A stretch of DNA of 64,000 bases. It comes from Acidobacteria bacterium 28-9 (lineage in GTDB: Bacteria > Acidobacteriota > Blastocatellia > Pyrinomonadales > Pyrinomonadaceae). The DNA lies in assembly GCA_002050355.1 (NCBI GenBank), contig MWYY01000059.1:27756-91755 (forward strand). The letters are read 5' to 3'. Under the pieces are notes generated by a model. That model had not been told where the DNA came from, did no database searches, and saw only the letters and a list, made by a program, of their open reading frames with translations. Numbering within the stretch: the stretch's first letter is position 1; every line of letters starts with the position of its first letter. A program made the position numbers and the translations under genes. Positions 54,065-61,207 of the stretch are shown piece by piece.

Positions 54065-54266
54065 TCAAACCTCCGTTATTTTCCCTTTCTTGATTTCCGC
54101 CGTTTTCGATAAATCGCTCAATCGCTTGCTTTGAGTATCTGTATTGCCTTTCGCCAAGTTTGACCGTCGGCAATAGTTTTCTTCTGGTTAATGAATAAAC
54201 GCGCTGTAAATCAATCTGCAAAACTTCGCTCACATCGTTTGCTGTCAATAATTTTTCAAAACTCAT
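54057..54266 (-). CDS. HTH protein heading the replication operon
   Basis: About 69 aa. The ATG at 54266 follows AGGAG; the track start at 54326 lies within a hairpin. The protein has an excisionase/MerR-type HTH (LLTANDVSEVLQIDLQRVYS, LTRRKLLPTVKLGERQYRYS). It is a second small DNA-binding protein, distinct from the one at 47413. Confidence 0.78.
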   Translation of the reverse strand: MSFEKLLTANDVSEVLQIDLQRVYSLTRRKLLPTVKLGERQYRYSKQAIERFIENGGNQERENNGGLND

Positions 54267-54290
54267 TTGTGTTCTCCTAAAATAAAAAAT

Positions 54291-54322
54291 CGGTATGCAG
54301 TAGAGATAAACTCTGCATACCG
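54291..54322 (-). promoter_or_regulatory. Terminator-like hairpin in the replication-operon leader
   Basis: Perfect 10-bp stem CGGTATGCAG / CTGCATACCG, followed on the minus strand by ATTTTTT and then the AGGAG of the HTH gene. Placed between a promoter-side T-run and the first start codon, it could act as an attenuator. Confidence 0.6.
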
Positions 54323-54331
54323 ACAATTTAT

Positions 54332-54370
54332 AAAAAAAAAAACGATGTAGTAGATCGTGTATCTAGCTAC
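54332..54370 (-). terminator. Intrinsic terminator of the 378-aa gene
   Basis: On the minus strand, GTAGCTAGAT - acacg - ATCTACTAC, then ATCG and eleven T. A strong terminator directly before the leader hairpin. Confidence 0.75.
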
Positions 54371-54377
54371 AAATAAT

Positions 54378-55514
54378 TTATTTTACTTTTTCTATCGCCA
54401 TTTCAATTTCATCAGCGATTTTGCTAAAGCCGACATCGCGGCATATATTCGCAACTTCCTGTGCTTTATCACGGGTTTTTGCTGTTACCAAACCTCTTTG
54501 ATTTCTCAATTTATCATAAAAGTTTTTTTGGTTTTTTCCGCCGTTCATTACGGCTAATAGTCTTGCGAAAGCCGTAATGTCAATATCTCGCAATGTGTAA
54601 TCCTTATAATGATTGATAAAATTTCGTAATAAAATTACCCACTGTCTTGCAGATAGCGTGATTTTTAGATTTTCGTCTAAGTCTATTTCTTCGGTTGCCG
54701 CCTCTGACTTTACGAACACGGGCGAATTTACATCTAACCACTGCCTTTCAATTTTCGGGTCTTGATTTTGCGCTTGTAAAACTCTTTTTATGTCCGGCAG
54801 AGATTCATCGAACTCCGATTCTCCAAAAAGTTCTTTTTCTCTAAAAGCATTCTTTATTACCGAATTTCTAATGTTGGTAAATTCATCTGAAATAATCTTA
54901 AAAGATTCAGATTTTCTAGAATTTTCAGCATTTTGAAAGTGTTCTAACGGGTTGTCCTTTTGCGATAAATAATTCAAAGCGCAAATCGTAAAATGTATAA
55001 TGTCCAAATTTTGTTCTAAGCTAAGACGCGGTAACGTAAAATCTAAACTTACAAAAGGAACAATTTTATTTTTGCCGTTATTTTCCGGCAATATAATTTC
55101 AACACGCGCCCCTTTGTGCGGCGATTCATCGTCGACTAAAAGGTGTTTCAGTTTTTCTTTAATAGAAACGCTGTTGAATTGATTTGGGTTTATTGGGTCG
55201 AGCGTGAAAGTTGGTGAAAATGAGTTAAACAATCTTATTAGGTCATTTCTGAAAAAAGCAAATCTCAACGTATCTATCGGGTTTCTATCTCTACGAATAG
55301 CAGGCTGAATCTGTTTGCATTGGAAAATAAGGTAGTAAATAAACGCGCTAAACACTTGAGCGTCAAAAAGTGGTTCACCTTCTAAATAATCAAAAATCTT
55401 TCGCGTAAACTCGTCGCAAACATCTTTTCTCAATTCTCCGATTTGCAAGGTATTGTTGAGAAAACGCAAATATCTAATTTGTGAATCTGGTTGTCCGATT
55501 AGTTTCGCTTTCAT
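54378..55514 (-). CDS. Unknown protein of the integrative element (378 aa)
   Basis: A mostly helical, charged protein without a recognised domain. Notable parts are YLEGEPLFDAQVFSAFIYYL, RVEIILPENNGKNKIVPFVS and the C-terminal LARLLAVMNGGKNQKNFYDK. Placed at the right end of the core element, before the arm repeats and the internal att site, it may be a regulator or replication factor. It is separated from the downstream operon by two hairpins. Confidence 0.7.
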   Translation of the reverse strand: MKAKLIGQPDSQIRYLRFLNNTLQIGELRKDVCDEFTRKIFDYLEGEPLFDAQVFSAFIYYLIFQCKQIQPAIRRDRNPIDTLRFAFFRNDLIRLFNSFSPTFTLDPINPNQFNSVSIKEKLKHLLVDDESPHKGARVEIILPENNGKNKIVPFVSLDFTLPRLSLEQNLDIIHFTICALNYLSQKDNPLEHFQNAENSRKSESFKIISDEFTNIRNSVIKNAFREKELFGESEFDESLPDIKRVLQAQNQDPKIERQWLDVNSPVFVKSEAATEEIDLDENLKITLSARQWVILLRNFINHYKDYTLRDIDITAFARLLAVMNGGKNQKNFYDKLRNQRGLVTAKTRDKAQEVANICRDVGFSKIADEIEMAIEKVK

Positions 55515-55525
55515 AATTAAATTTT

Positions 55526-55546
55526 GAGTGCCTATTGAGTGCCAAG
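55526..55546. promoter_or_regulatory. Putative integrase arm site
   Basis: GAGTGCCTATT GAGTGCCAAG, matching the pairs at 45727 and 60527. Confidence 0.6.
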
Positions 55547-55660
55547 TGTGCCGAAATTAGCAAAACTCAAGAAAACCATTATAAACTCAATTATAAAAAA
55601 TGTTGAATAAAACGGAAGTCAAATGAAGTTAGCTAAACTCAAGAAAACAAACGGGTAAGA

Positions 55661-55707
55661 ACCTTCGAATCAGAGGGTCGCAAGTTCGAATCTTGCCGGG
55701 TGTACCA
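55661..55707 (+). tRNA. 3' fragment of a tRNA-Arg(TCG)-like gene (internal att-like site)
   Basis: CTTCGAA as anticodon loop, T-arm GCAAG/CTTGC, acceptor strand CGGGTGT plus A and CCA. No 5' half is present. It is preceded by caagaaaacaaacgggtaag, the same sequence that precedes the tRNA-Lys copy at 60662. This is an attachment core from a different tRNA, not a functional gene. Confidence 0.8.
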
Positions 55708-55723
55708 TTATTTTCAATAACTT

Positions 55724-55750
55724 AGGGCAACTAATAAAGTTGCCCTTTTC
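55724..55750 (+). terminator. Terminator after the internal tRNA fragment
   Basis: AGGGCAACT / AGTTGCCCTTTT hairpin, similar in sequence and place to the one after tRNA-Lys at 45694. Confidence 0.7.
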
Positions 55751-56145
55751 TTATTCACACCTATATTAACACCGAAAACTAAGCCAAATTATCAAAGAAC
55801 TGAAAGAGACGGTTTGAGAATAGTCGTTCAAGCCGTTTTTCTTTTGCTCAAAATTGCATATAAACGGCATATAAAGTGCAAGCGATTGGATTCATATAAA
55901 ATATGTTATACTTATCGACGCTGAGTTACTTTCGTACATTCTTATTTGTTTTCCAAAAGAACCAACTTGGGTAAAAGGCGTGTTCTAAGATCCTGCGTTT
56001 TTCTATTATCGGCTATCAAGTTCGGGAGATATGAACAGGTTATTTCTGTGGTCAAAAATGCTATTCATAAAATCTTCAACTATATCGTCTGAGACTTTTA
56101 TCAAGTTATCGTGAATTGAAGCATGAAATAAGGGATGTTTTGCCA

Positions 56146-56976
56146 ATGGGAAAATTTAGCCGCCTTTGCTCGTATCTTTTACCGATTCTTTTGTTTGCCG
56201 TGATTACCGAGGGACAAAGCGCAACGGGTGCCGCTAATGGAATCGATAAAATTCTAACCGAAAAAAAGGACAATAGCAAAAATAATCCGGAAACTGTGGA
56301 AGTCGAAGCCGGTATATCCTTTGAGCATTTATCGAAGGGTTTTGCGCCGTGGAGCGAAATTTATTTGTCAGCTTCCAAAAAATTTAAAAGCCGACGAGCG
56401 GTTTACGGCATTTACCGTCGAACGGAGCGTTTCGGTCAAACCGACAACGAAATGACCGCCGGATTTTATCAGCCGGTTGGCAAACGCTGGACGGTTTTTG
56501 CCGAAGGAAGCGCGAGTCCGACGCATCGAATTTTGCCGAAATTCTCAACGCTTCTGCAAATCGAGCATTCCTTGAAAAAAGGCTGGGGTGCGCAAGCCGG
56601 TTGGCGGCACACTGAATTTAACACGGCGCGGACGAACACGGGCATTTTTACCGTCGAGCGGTATTTTTCAAAGTATCGCGCCGCATACACGCTTTACGCG
56701 ACGAATCTGGCGGGCGTCGGAACTTCCGCCGCGCACCGCGTTCAACTGACGAGATACTACAACGAAAAAAACTCTCTGAATTTAAGCTTCGCCGCCGGGC
56801 GTGAAGTCGAAAATCTGGGCGCGCGCGTTTTACGAACCGACGTGCAGAGCGTCGCTATCGGCGGTCGGCATTGGATAAATCAACATTGGGGTTTGAATTA
56901 CAATTACAGTTTCACCCGGCAAGGCTCAATCTACACAAGGCAGGGATTCAATTTTGGCATTCGATACCGCTTCTGA
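56146..56976 (+). CDS. YaiO-family outer membrane beta-barrel
   Basis: About 276 aa from the ATG at 56146. Signal peptide SYLLPILLFAVITEGQ, then a barrel with alternating strands (VEVEAGISFEHLSKGFAPWS, WGAQAGWRHTEFNTARTNTG) and a C-terminal Phe (FGIRYRF) as in outer membrane proteins. The YaiO family is linked to exopolysaccharide or surface systems. It overlaps the HEAT-repeat gene, so it is the first gene of a three-gene operon. Confidence 0.78.
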   Translation: MGKFSRLCSYLLPILLFAVITEGQSATGAANGIDKILTEKKDNSKNNPETVEVEAGISFEHLSKGFAPWSEIYLSASKKFKSRRAVYGIYRRTERFGQTDNEMTAGFYQPVGKRWTVFAEGSASPTHRILPKFSTLLQIEHSLKKGWGAQAGWRHTEFNTARTNTGIFTVERYFSKYRAAYTLYATNLAGVGTSAAHRVQLTRYYNEKNSLNLSFAAGREVENLGARVLRTDVQSVAIGGRHWINQHWGLNYNYSFTRQGSIYTRQGFNFGIRYRF

Positions 56977-58051
56977 AAACACCATCCAAATCGTTTGGTG
57001 GATAGGACTTGCAACCAACATCTGCGTCGGTTTAATGATGTTGCAAGTTCTCGCCTTTCGGGGAATCGTCGTTTACAGAGAGCGAAAGCGTCAACGCGCC
57101 AAGAAATTTTGGCAGCCGATTCTGCTTGAAAGCGTTGTGTCCGTTCCGCTGCAAATTTCGCGTTTGAAAAGGTCGGACGCTTACGAATTTCTGACGCTTT
57201 GGAACAATCTGCGCGAATCACTGTACGACAATCAGGTCGAAAAATTAAACGAAACAGCGCGCACGGCTGGAGCGGACATTGCCGCCCGACGTTTTTTAAA
57301 AAAAGGAAACGTCCGCAAGCGCCTGATGGCTGTGAGGATGCTCGGAAATCTGCGCGATAAAGAAAGTTGGGACGCGCTGGAGGAGTTATTGGGTCAAGTG
57401 GACGCGACTTTATCATTCACAGCGGCGCAGGCGTTACTGCAGATTGATGCTGAAAAAGCAGTAAAAATTGTTATGCCGCTTGTCGCTTCGCGGACAGACT
57501 GGACACACGAAGCTATTTCCTTGATGTTCAAAGAAGTGGGGGCTGACGTTATTTCGCTACCTCTCTCGAAAGCGGTTATTGCTGCTTGCCGCAAAAACTG
57601 TCCAGCGCAAGAGGCAGACACTTTGGTACAACACGTTCCTCCTTCGCGTCTGATTCATCTTATGCGCTTTTCTCACCCTCGTTTTGTAACCTATATGGTG
57701 CGCTACATTTTGCTAACAATGACGGACCTGGAAACTATTGCCGCCGCTTTAAAAGTCTCAGATGACCCAGCGATTTTACCGGCGGTGCGCCAATTTCTCA
57801 GCGATGAGCGATGGCAAATTCGTGTCAACGCCGCAAACACCATCGGGCGTACTGGAGGGGCGCAGGACGAACAACTTTTAATTAGCGCGCTGCACGATAA
57901 AGAATGGTGGGTTCGCTATCGCTCAGCGCAGGCACTCGCCAGTCTCCCATCGGTTGATCTAGAAAAATTAGAAAATATAGCTGCCGCGCAAACGGATAAT
58001 TTCGGTCGGGACATTTTACGTCAAGTTATGGCAGAGAGACGGCTCGTATGA
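56954..58051 (+). CDS. Membrane-anchored HEAT-repeat protein
   Basis: 365 aa from a TTG at 56954, overlapping the barrel gene by 23 bp. One membrane helix near residues 11-32 (IVWWIGLATNICVGLMMLQV) is followed by HEAT-like repeats (RKRLMAVRMLGNLRDKESWD, WQIRVNAANTIGRTGG, WWVRYRSAQALASLP). Such repeats act as protein-protein scaffolds. It is probably coupled to the glycosyltransferase whose ATG overlaps its stop. Confidence 0.78.
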   Translation: MAFDTASENTIQIVWWIGLATNICVGLMMLQVLAFRGIVVYRERKRQRAKKFWQPILLESVVSVPLQISRLKRSDAYEFLTLWNNLRESLYDNQVEKLNETARTAGADIAARRFLKKGNVRKRLMAVRMLGNLRDKESWDALEELLGQVDATLSFTAAQALLQIDAEKAVKIVMPLVASRTDWTHEAISLMFKEVGADVISLPLSKAVIAACRKNCPAQEADTLVQHVPPSRLIHLMRFSHPRFVTYMVRYILLTMTDLETIAAALKVSDDPAILPAVRQFLSDERWQIRVNAANTIGRTGGAQDEQLLISALHDKEWWVRYRSAQALASLPSVDLEKLENIAAAQTDNFGRDILRQVMAERRLV

Positions 58052-59784
58052 CATTGATTGATTTTATCGTCGCCGCGCAATGGGGTTTTCTGCTGTTTTT
58101 CGTTTTTCTAAACGGCGGTTATCTGATAACGATTTTTCTCGCATTTCTCAAACTGCCGGATTATTTGCAGCATCAGGTTCTGCGCTACAAACTACCCCGT
58201 GCGCCGGGCGATTTTCTGCCGCCAATTTCACTCGTCATACTGGCTTACAACGAAGAACAGGTTATCGTTTCTTCGATTTATTCCTTGCTGCAACTTGATT
58301 ATCCGACGTTTGAAATTGTCGTCGTCAGCGACGGGTCAAAAGATAAAACTCTCGAAGTTATGCGCGAGGAATTTAGGCTCACCCAATTTCCCGAAGCATT
58401 TCGCTACCGGCTTGCGCATAAACCGGTTCGCACTGTTTATCAATCGACAATTTACCCAAAACTTCGCGTGATTGACAAGGAAAACGGCGGCAGCAAAGCC
58501 GACGCGAGCAACGCCGGATTCAACGGCGCACGATTTTCGCTGGTTTGTCCACTCGATGCTGACACCGTTCTACAGCCTGACAGTTTGAAACTCCTGGTTC
58601 AGCCTTTTCTTGAAAATCCCGAAACTATCGCGGTCGGCGGCACGGTTCGCATCATCAACGGTTGCCAAGTGCAGGACGGGGTTTTAACTCAGAAGGGCTT
58701 GCCGACAAATCTCCTCGCGCTATTTCAAATCGTCGAATATTTACGGGCTTTTCTCTTTGCGCGCGTTGGTTTTGCGGCGATGAACGCGCTGCCTTTGATT
58801 TCGGGCGCCTTCGGGCTGTTTCACAAAGAATCGGTGATAGCGGTCGGCGGATATAAACTTGACGGGCTTGGCGAAGATATGGAACTCGTTATGCGCCTGC
58901 ACAGTCATTTTCGGCTTCACGGAAAACCGTATAGCATCTCGTTCGTAGCTGACGCGGCGTGCTGGACGGAGGTACCAGAAAGTCTGTCCGGTCTGGGACG
59001 GCAGCGAATTCGCTGGCAACGCGGGTTGATGGAAAGTTTGATGAGAAACCGCAAGCTTATGTTTCACCCGAAAAGCGGCTTGCTCGGCTGGTTCTCTATT
59101 CCGTTTATGTTCTTTTTCGAGGGCATTGGCGCGGGGTTAGAAGCCGTCGGTTTTTTGTTTATCATCGCGTCTTACGCATTGGGTTTGATGTCCCTCGACG
59201 CTTTTGTCGCGTTTATAATGCTGGCAATCGGAATGGGTTTACTGCAATCGGTTGCCGCCATTCTGCTCGAAGAAATGACATTTAACACCTATCCGAAAAT
59301 CAGACAATTGCTATGGCTGATGTTTGCCGTTATTGTCGAAAGTTTCGGGTACCGGCAATTAAATTCCCTCTGGCGAATGGTTGGGCTTTTCCGGTGGCTA
59401 TTTGAAACCGAATCAATATGGGGCGAGATGGTGCGTACGGCTTCGTGGACTAGCAAAGCTGTGGGCATCGTGGATTCCAAAAGGCTAAAAGCCATTCCGT
59501 ACTCTTTGCAGTCGAAAGCAGCCGGAACGCCTTTGCTGCGTACAAAATATAATTGGCTGTTTAAAACCGAATCGATATGGGGCAAGGGAGGGGGTATCGA
59601 TTCGCTGACCGTTAAATCTCCCGATTCGATGACTCCTATTGCAATAGATTCCGAAAAACAAAAATCTATCCTTTCCTCATTACCAAAAGATTCGGCGACG
59701 GGGGTCGGTAATGTGGCGACAGTACTGGCAGATGATTTGTGGGAAGAAGCCGTAGATGAAGAAATCGAGCATAAGGAAATTTAA
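58048..59784 (+). CDS. GT2 family processive glycosyltransferase
   Basis: 578 aa, membrane-bound. The GT2 domain has SLVILAYNEEQVI, VVVSDGSKDKT, PLDADTVL and the QRIRWQRG (QxxRW) processivity motif, with membrane helices at both ends, as in cellulose and poly-N-acetylglucosamine synthases. It would polymerise and export a polysaccharide together with the YaiO barrel. The C-terminal tail is odd: FRWLFETESIWGEM recurs as YNWLFKTESIWGKG about 60 residues later, and the end is Asp/Glu-rich. Confidence 0.85.
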   Translation: MTLIDFIVAAQWGFLLFFVFLNGGYLITIFLAFLKLPDYLQHQVLRYKLPRAPGDFLPPISLVILAYNEEQVIVSSIYSLLQLDYPTFEIVVVSDGSKDKTLEVMREEFRLTQFPEAFRYRLAHKPVRTVYQSTIYPKLRVIDKENGGSKADASNAGFNGARFSLVCPLDADTVLQPDSLKLLVQPFLENPETIAVGGTVRIINGCQVQDGVLTQKGLPTNLLALFQIVEYLRAFLFARVGFAAMNALPLISGAFGLFHKESVIAVGGYKLDGLGEDMELVMRLHSHFRLHGKPYSISFVADAACWTEVPESLSGLGRQRIRWQRGLMESLMRNRKLMFHPKSGLLGWFSIPFMFFFEGIGAGLEAVGFLFIIASYALGLMSLDAFVAFIMLAIGMGLLQSVAAILLEEMTFNTYPKIRQLLWLMFAVIVESFGYRQLNSLWRMVGLFRWLFETESIWGEMVRTASWTSKAVGIVDSKRLKAIPYSLQSKAAGTPLLRTKYNWLFKTESIWGKGGGIDSLTVKSPDSMTPIAIDSEKQKSILSSLPKDSATGVGNVATVLADDLWEEAVDEEIEHKEI

Positions 59785-60006
59785 GCAGGATTGCAGATAA
59801 CTACGACAAGATCGTACTGTTTCTAAATAACAATGAAATGGAAAAAAGAGAACACAAAATCACACAAAACACATAGTCAATAAAAAAGAAAAGTCGTGAG
59901 TTTTTAATGCTGATAGCTTTTGGTTTAATGAGTTGAGTTAGCGGTTTACTGTAAGGCTTTGGGCAAAATGAAAACTTCGCCGGGAGGTTCTGGGGTAAGA
60001 ACTTTT

Positions 60007-60261
60007 TTAGAACGAAGCTTTATTTAATTTCGCTACCCTTGCTTCAAGTACAATGTTAGGATGCTCTGACATGATGTTTTCGCGCAGGTAACACCAAACT
60101 TTTTGTTCAAAGAACTCTGCATTTTTGTCTGGGTAGTCCGCCATCCATCGATTTTTTAACGATTGCTTTTCCGATGCCAAAAAAGCGTCTATTTCCTTCT
60201 GCGTTTCCTGCTCTTTTGTTGTGTGTTTTAGCAACTCTAACAATGAGAAGAGGGATTTCAA
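60007..60261 (-). CDS. Uncertain small ORF, possibly a frameshifted gene end
   Basis: 84 codons (KEQETQKEIDAFLASEKQSL, RWMADYPDKNAEFFEQKVWC) with a plausible protein composition and a TTG start. The neighbouring frame upstream (60107-60469) is also open and AT-rich, so this could be the rear part of a broken gene. No family is recognised. Confidence 0.35.
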   Translation of the reverse strand: MKSLFSLLELLKHTTKEQETQKEIDAFLASEKQSLKNRWMADYPDKNAEFFEQKVWCYLRENIMSEHPNIVLEARVAKLNKASF

Positions 60262-60526
60262 AGAACACGGGGCAGGTGTTATTTTTACTTACCGTTGGTA
60301 GAAATGAATCAATCAGAAAGTTTTGTTCAATTAGGCAGTCAGCTATAGTATCGTAGTATGCAAAGGTTGGCGAAAAGGACAAAACTTTCGAAGTGTTAAA
60401 TATATTTTTTGAAATTTGAATGATTATTTGAGCAATAATTCTGAATGAGATTGTCATTATTACCTTCAAAACAGCTAAAAATTAAATTAAAGGCTCTTAA
60501 AATCTCGGTGTCAATTTTATTATTTT

Positions 60527-60547
60527 GAGTGCCTGTTGAGTGCCAAG
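60527..60547. promoter_or_regulatory. Putative integrase arm site
   Basis: GAGTGCCTGTT GAGTGCCAAG, followed as at 55526 by aaactcaa-type repeats before the att core. Confidence 0.6.
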
Positions 60548-60661
60548 TATGCCAAACTTGGCAAAACTCAATAGAACTATTATAAACTGAAAAGTGATAA
60601 AATGCAGGATTAAACGAAGTGAAAAGAAGTTGCCTAAACTCAAGAAAACAAACGGGTAAGA

Positions 60662-60708
60662 CTTTTAACCATTGGGTCGAAGGTTCGAGTCCTTCTCGGA
60701 TCACCATT
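60662..60708 (+). other. attR: duplicated tRNA-Lys 3' end
   Basis: 47 bp identical to 45632-45678, from the anticodon loop to CCATT. This is the displaced original 3' half of tRNA-Lys. Confidence 0.9.
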
Positions 60709-60718
60709 ATTTGTTGAG

Positions 60719-60750
60719 AAAAGCGAGTTGTAACACTCGCTTTTTTCTTT
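60719..60750 (+). terminator. Original tRNA-Lys terminator
   Basis: AAAAGCGAGT / ACTCGCTTTTTTC hairpin outside attR, presumably the terminator that followed tRNA-Lys before insertion. Confidence 0.75.
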
Positions 60751-60809
60751 TACTCACCCTTTTACTCACCTTTTCAATTAGTTTTTAAGATAAAATATTA
60801 ACATTCAAA

Positions 60810-61097
60810 TCAATACTCGCTGGGTAAAAGTATTGTGCTCGGGTTTCTATCAGCCTCAGTTATTACCCATATATTCACGTCTTTTGACGTTTTGTAAGAT
60901 GAAAGAATGCGATAGCCTTGTTTGACTGATAACTCATTTTCTATTTTATCGTCTTTGCAAACGTCGCCCCAATCGCCCGACTGGTGCCTTGCCAGAAACT
61001 CGGCTGCTGTTTGATTTGAATTCTCTAAAGCCTCTCGTGCGCCAACTGTTAAATAAACACTACCGAGTGAAAACAAAACCTTCGACTCTTTCAGCAT
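60810..61097 (-). CDS. Small conserved accessory protein of unknown function
   Basis: 95 aa. The stretch SGDWGDVCKDDKIENELSVK then GYRILSSYKTSKDVNIWVIT and EADRNPSTILLPSEY matches a family I recall from plasmids and genomic islands, often annotated only as plasmid-related protein. Cytoplasmic, function unknown. Part of its coding DNA (60910-60956) recurs inverted at the right window edge. Confidence 0.75.
   Translation of the reverse strand: MLKESKVLFSLGSVYLTVGAREALENSNQTAAEFLARHQSGDWGDVCKDDKIENELSVKQGYRILSSYKTSKDVNIWVITEADRNPSTILLPSEY
60910..60956. repeat. 47-bp repeat, copy 1 (inverted with respect to 63954-64000)
   Basis: The reverse complement of this segment equals the last 47 bases of the window. 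Confidence 0.95.
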
Positions 61098-61207
61098 TTC
61101 AAGTTTGCGCCGGAACTTTAGCTAAAAGATTCTCCCATCCTTCGGAATGACTTCGACAAAGCATTTAATAAACTTTCGTCTCGTGCTAAAATCTGCTCAC
61201 TTCGGCA

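Larger units (their letters stand above)
55515..56145. other. Intergenic region with arm repeats and internal att-like site
   Basis: Contains the GAGTGCC pair (55526-55546), two copies of aaactcaagaaaac (about 55563 and 55635), the tRNA-Arg-like fragment (55661-55707), a terminator (55724-55750), and the leader of the YaiO operon. No ORF is supported. Confidence 0.65.
45632..60661. mobile_element. About 15-kb integrative element in tRNA-Lys
   Basis: Bounded by 47-bp direct repeats of the tRNA-Lys 3' end, with a tyrosine integrase at the tRNA end. Modules from left: integrase; divergent switch (SWIM protein / excisionase-like HTH); exported small proteins; replication operon on the minus strand (49386-54266); a 378-aa unknown; an internal tRNA-Arg fragment; and a YaiO-HEAT-GT2 operon. 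No capsid, portal, terminase, relaxase or mating genes are recognised. It is therefore an integrative replicating island or satellite-like element rather than an intact prophage or ICE. Confidence 0.85.
60262..60809. other. Right end of the element and chromosomal junction
   Basis: Low-complexity AT-rich DNA, the GAGTGCC arm pair, attR, and a terminator. No supported gene; the track ORF at 60396-60707 is an antisense tRNA artefact. Confidence 0.6.

Noticed and set aside
45632-60661. Intact prophage interpretation of the integrative element
   Set aside because: No portal, capsid, terminase, tail, holin or lysis gene is recognisable, although an integrase and primase-helicase are present.
60396-60707. 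103-aa minus-strand ORF beginning MVIREGLEPSTQWLKVL
   Set aside because: The N-terminus is the antisense of the tRNA-Lys 3' end, a well-known false-gene pattern; the rest is low-complexity AT-rich sequence.
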